DNA from: Piezodorus guildinii
Lineage: Eukaryota > Arthropoda > Insecta > Hemiptera > Pentatomidae
Direction: 5' to 3'
Length of the DNA: 64,000 bases
NCBI GenBank assembly: GCA_023052935.1
Contig: CM041294.1
Coordinates: forward strand, 82,384,974 to 82,448,973
The position numbers were made by a program, and so were the translations under genes. Below the pieces are notes generated by a model, which saw nothing but the letters and a program-made list of their open reading frames with translations, was not told the DNA's origin and did no database searches. Positions 61,026 through 64,000 of the stretch are shown in pieces. The number at the start of each line of letters is the position of its first letter. The first letter of the stretch is position 1.

Positions 61026-61260
61026 AGGGATCACTTGTAGCAGGGACTCTAGGATTTTTTAATGGGAGTAAAAAATCCTTTGTTATGCCGTCCTTCGGAG
61101 AGGACGTTAAAAGGTGGTCCCGAGCCTGTGCGATGTCAGACTATTAAAGATCCTATCCTAATTAAACCTGGATAGGCGAAATTTCGGACTCCCACTGTAG
61201 CATCATCAGATTAGCCACATTAGCATAAAGTGACGTTAAATAAACAAACCAACAAACAAC
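61026..61260 (+). mobile_element. SINE-A with most of the tRNA-like head deleted, 13-bp TSD
   Basis: GGGATCACTTGTAGCAGGG is joined directly to ACTCTAGGATTTTTTAATGG, removing the B box; the body and tail are intact. TSD ATAAACCATTGTG at 61013-61025 and 61261-61273. Since the copy inserted with TSDs, the deletion may predate insertion. Confidence 0.93.
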
Positions 61261-61273
61261 ATAAACCATTGTG

Positions 61274-61799
61274 TTGTAATATTTACATCATTTTTTATGG
61301 TTTTATTAGTTAATTATTACACTTTATTATTGGCCTTTGGATATGCTAAGATGCAAACTACCCTTCCCTTTCGTCCTTGCCTGATTGACACCGGCGTGAC
61401 CTTAAGGTGGGATACCTTCCTGCATCTTGCGACATTATGTAAGGCATTGTTAACTGCACCGCGTGCAATCCATCTTATGTAATGGCTTCTTCTAGATCGT
61501 CTACGGCTAGCTTTAGCTACGGTGTAATTTATTCATGTTTTTATTTGTTGGTGTGTTTTTGTCAAATAGTCAAACCTTGAAATATAATTTATATATACTT
61601 GATTTTATCTATGAGCAGAAACATTATCCCTGTCGAATTGATTTAGGTTTGTTTTCTTATTTATTATTAAGGAAATTGTTCTAATTTATTATTTTAATAT
61701 TGAACCTTCGTACCTTGTAGCCTTAATATTAACCAAAATAAAATAAATATTAATTATTCTTCTTGAAATTGGAGGACTTTACTAAATAACGTATAAAAA
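61274..61799. other. Unassigned; GC-richer patch at 61350-61540
   Basis: A 61-codon frame (61297-61482) crosses it; no domain recognised. Confidence 0.35.
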
Positions 61800-61930
61800 A
61801 TCCGCTTGTTTGCAGCACACCATCCCCGGCTTATCCCAAATTTACTGGATGGAATATTTTCAAAATTTGGCACAAAAATACCAGCCTAATTTTTTCGCCT
61901 AAAGCACGTTAATGTTTTTTATTCCAGAAA
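61800..61930. repeat. MR2-like repeat fragment
   Basis: TTTACTGGATGGAATATTTTCAAAATTTGGCACAAAAATACCAG matches 2185-2225. Confidence 0.5.
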
Positions 61931-62019
61931 ATTAAACTGATCATCTGAGAGAAGATAATGTTTAAGAAACTGCTAATTATACAATTTGAAGGAATCCTTA
62001 GTTATCGGATTGTTTTTGT

Positions 62020-62235
62020 AATTTATTTATTCATTGATATTTACAACTGTATTGTACAACACATTTAGTAAATAGGCTAAAAGAAAATAGTCATGAAAAA
62101 AAAAAAACATGAAGAGAATCTTCCCAACGAAAGCACTCTAAAAATATTCTAAACTAATCTATTAAGACGCTCGAAGGATTATCAGGAATTGGAGTGGAAG
62201 AAAAGATTGAACTGAAGATTAGATTGGGAATGGAG
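62020..62235 (-). mobile_element. Jockey 3' tail fragment
   Basis: TTCATTGATATTTACAACTGTATTGTACAACACATTTAGTAAATAGGC, then GGATTATCAGGAATTGGAGTGG (antisense IPDNP region). Confidence 0.8.
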
Positions 62236-62952
62236 TTTGTCATGAAAGGAAATGGTATCTGGTTCGGCTGTATGCTCACGTGCTGTATGCTTGAGAATTG
62301 TATATAGGTATAAGTGACTTTTGTATATATTCTTATTGATTTGTTTTGTTTTGTATATTGTATTATTATTTTATAAATTTGTAGTTTTGTATATATTGTG
62401 TGAATGTTGTGCTTTATACTTTTGAAAATGTCCCAAATTGGACTATGATTACTAATAAAGAATTGTTTCTCAATAGTAATAATAGTTCTGAGGAATATAG
62501 CTTTTGTTTTTATAAAAAATGTTAACAAGTTCTGGCAGCGATTCGCACAGCTCCCTCAATCTAGTAGCCACTGTCTAACTAACTATGTAGACACTAGAGA
62601 AAAACCTGTTGGATCGTCACGTGAGCTGAGCTCACCTAGCAGGTAGGTCGTGATGCAGCTCTGATCCCATGCCCTCTTTCGAAATATCGGCTCTCCCAGG
62701 ATGTCTGCCGTCTCCGAGGGTATCGGTTGATTATTTGAAGGGAATCTATAATGCGGTCGTGTAGCTGTCGTTTCGCTGCTTATTGATTGAATAATATTAA
62801 TGACATCTGTCTTCGGGCGGACTGATGGCTACTTCCAATTGGATTATGTTTTCGAAAGGTTGGGTTAACGTAATTTTCGAGTTATTGGAAATAATAAATC
62901 ATAAGAAGAATGAGATGTTATGGACTTCTTGATGGAGACAATTATGATGTTT

Positions 62953-62957
<5 letters not shown>
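62236..62957. other. Unassigned; GC-rich patch at 62560-62710
   Basis: The patch contains CACGTGAGCTGAGCTCACC, a near palindrome. No family recognised. Confidence 0.4.

Positions 62958-62988
<31 letters not shown>
62958..62988. repeat. (AT)n microsatellite
   Basis: About 15 AT repeats. Confidence 0.95.
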
Positions 62989-62991
<3 letters not shown>

Positions 62992-63037
62992 ATACATTTA
63001 TATTTTTATTATTTATTTTTTGTTTAGTGTTTTCAAC

Positions 63038-63560
63038 CTGTTAAACAGATCCTATACCTAGGACTTCATCTGAAAAACGACTTACTTTAGAATCCTCGTA
63101 CAAGACTGAAAACGAAAGAAACTTCTCGACGTTTTCGGCTTGTTTCAACACTTACTAAACAAACGTTTTATCTTCCATTAAACTACAAACAGCTTATTAG
63201 ATGACTATTTTAAGGCTAATCTGGACGCACGTAGTTGAGCTTTGGGGCTCTACTAAACCATCGAATTTCTTTCAAATCCAATCCTTACAATCCTAAATCT
63301 TTACAAAATAAAAACCAAGTAAATTTCCTCAACACTCCCTACTTTGTCACGAACGAACTCATCCATAATGACCATAATGTTCCCTATGTTACAGATTTGG
63401 CCCGAACCAGATACCTCTCCTTCCATGACAAACTCCATTCCCACTCTAACCCTCTAGTTTTAATTCTTTCTTTTTCTTCAATACCTGATAATCCTTTGAG
63501 GCGTCTGAAACGAAGATGGCCTGAAAAAAAAATTCAGAATTAGCAAGAGAAAGAGAAGAA
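63038..63560 (+). mobile_element. Jockey LINE tail (Jky-1-related), frame-broken
   Basis: AACAGATCCTATACCTAGGACTTCATC (EQIRYLGLHL region), then TRLK, LLNKRF, the ELWG region, TPYFVTNELIHNDHNVPYVTD and IPDNPLRRLKRRWP. It starts downstream of the RT active site. Confidence 0.87.
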
Positions 63561-63689
63561 TAGTTTAAACAAGCCTTCAATAATAAATTAAGAAATCATA
63601 TTTAAAAAATATTTATATTTTTCGTTAAATATCACAACGCACTAAAAAGGCTATTTTATTATTTTAAAGGTTGTTTTAATGGTTATTAT

Positions 63690-63960
63690 TGTTTTTCTTT
63701 ATAAGCTTAATCCACAACTTACATGAGATGTAATTCCCCCGAAACTCGGTTTTTCAAAAGATAGAAAAAAAAAAAGTGTTTTAGGATCAGGAATTGTTCC
63801 TAAAATTATTTCCAAGAAATTAAATAAAAGAAAGGGGAATAGTAAAGAAGTCTGGTATAGATGATTTTAGTATATTATTTACAATAATGAACCTTCGTAA
63901 TCGAAAAAAAAACTCATCAATGTTTTATTTTTGTCAAGATAGAAGGAACTTCTAGTTTAA
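63690..63960. repeat. MR2-like repeat fragment
   Basis: AAACTCGGTTTTTCAAAAGATAGAAAAA, AAAGTGTTTTAGGATC and AATAATGAACCTTCGTAATCGAAAAAAA resemble MR2 units and the sequence after 2020. Confidence 0.5.
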
Positions 63961-64000
63961 AATATTTTTAGAGTGTTTATTGTCGATAAAATAAAAAAAA

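Overview
The window is eukaryotic nuclear DNA, very AT-rich, intron-like and gene-poor. It is almost entirely a graveyard of nested transposable elements. The mix (an I-clade LINE with RNase H, Jockey-type LINE tails, CR1-like LINE debris, a Ty3/Gypsy element whose LTR carries an arthropod-type TCAGTC initiator, and a tRNA-derived SINE) suggests an arthropod, probably an insect or arachnid. I cannot name the species. No bacterial operons or rRNA genes are present, and the only plausible host coding sequence I found is one 120-bp exon candidate at 16447-16566 (minus).

Layout. 1-640: end of a 112-bp tandem array. 641-808: a 21-bp minisatellite. 1.4-19 kb: SINE-A copies, 5'-truncated Jockey copies, MR1/MR2/MR3 repeats (my names for unclassified interspersed families), a foldback element with hammerhead-like motifs, a small MITE, CR1-like fragments and the exon candidate. 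19.6-25.9 kb (minus): an apparently complete I-clade LINE with intact ORF1 and ORF2 and, between them, a third long open frame joined to both by stop/start overlaps. 26-49 kb: more nested repeats. These include a 502-bp insertion at 34560-35061 with a 14-bp target-site duplication (TSD); its minus strand begins exactly at a fold matching an HDV-like self-cleaving ribozyme. 49.6-55.2 kb (minus): a young Ty3/Gypsy element with near-identical LTRs, a tRNA-Phe primer site, gag with two frame breaks, gag and pol separated by one in-frame UGA, and a frame break in the reverse transcriptase. 55.3-64 kb: tRNA-like sequence, CR1-like debris, SINE-A, MR repeats and Jockey fragments.

The repeats act as one parasitic economy. 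The autonomous LINEs encode endonuclease/reverse transcriptase. SINE-A (about 292 bp, Pol III A and B boxes) and the 502-bp ribozyme-headed element are non-autonomous and presumably borrow LINE enzymes, as their TSDs imply. Nesting gives relative ages: SINE-A copies predate a Jockey copy (15345-15573), the ribozyme element (34560-35061) and another SINE-A (41359-41650), while MR1 and MR2 predate Jockey copies at 38559-39644 and 3697-4760.

The two observations most worth following up are the three-ORF LINE and the ribozyme-headed short element.
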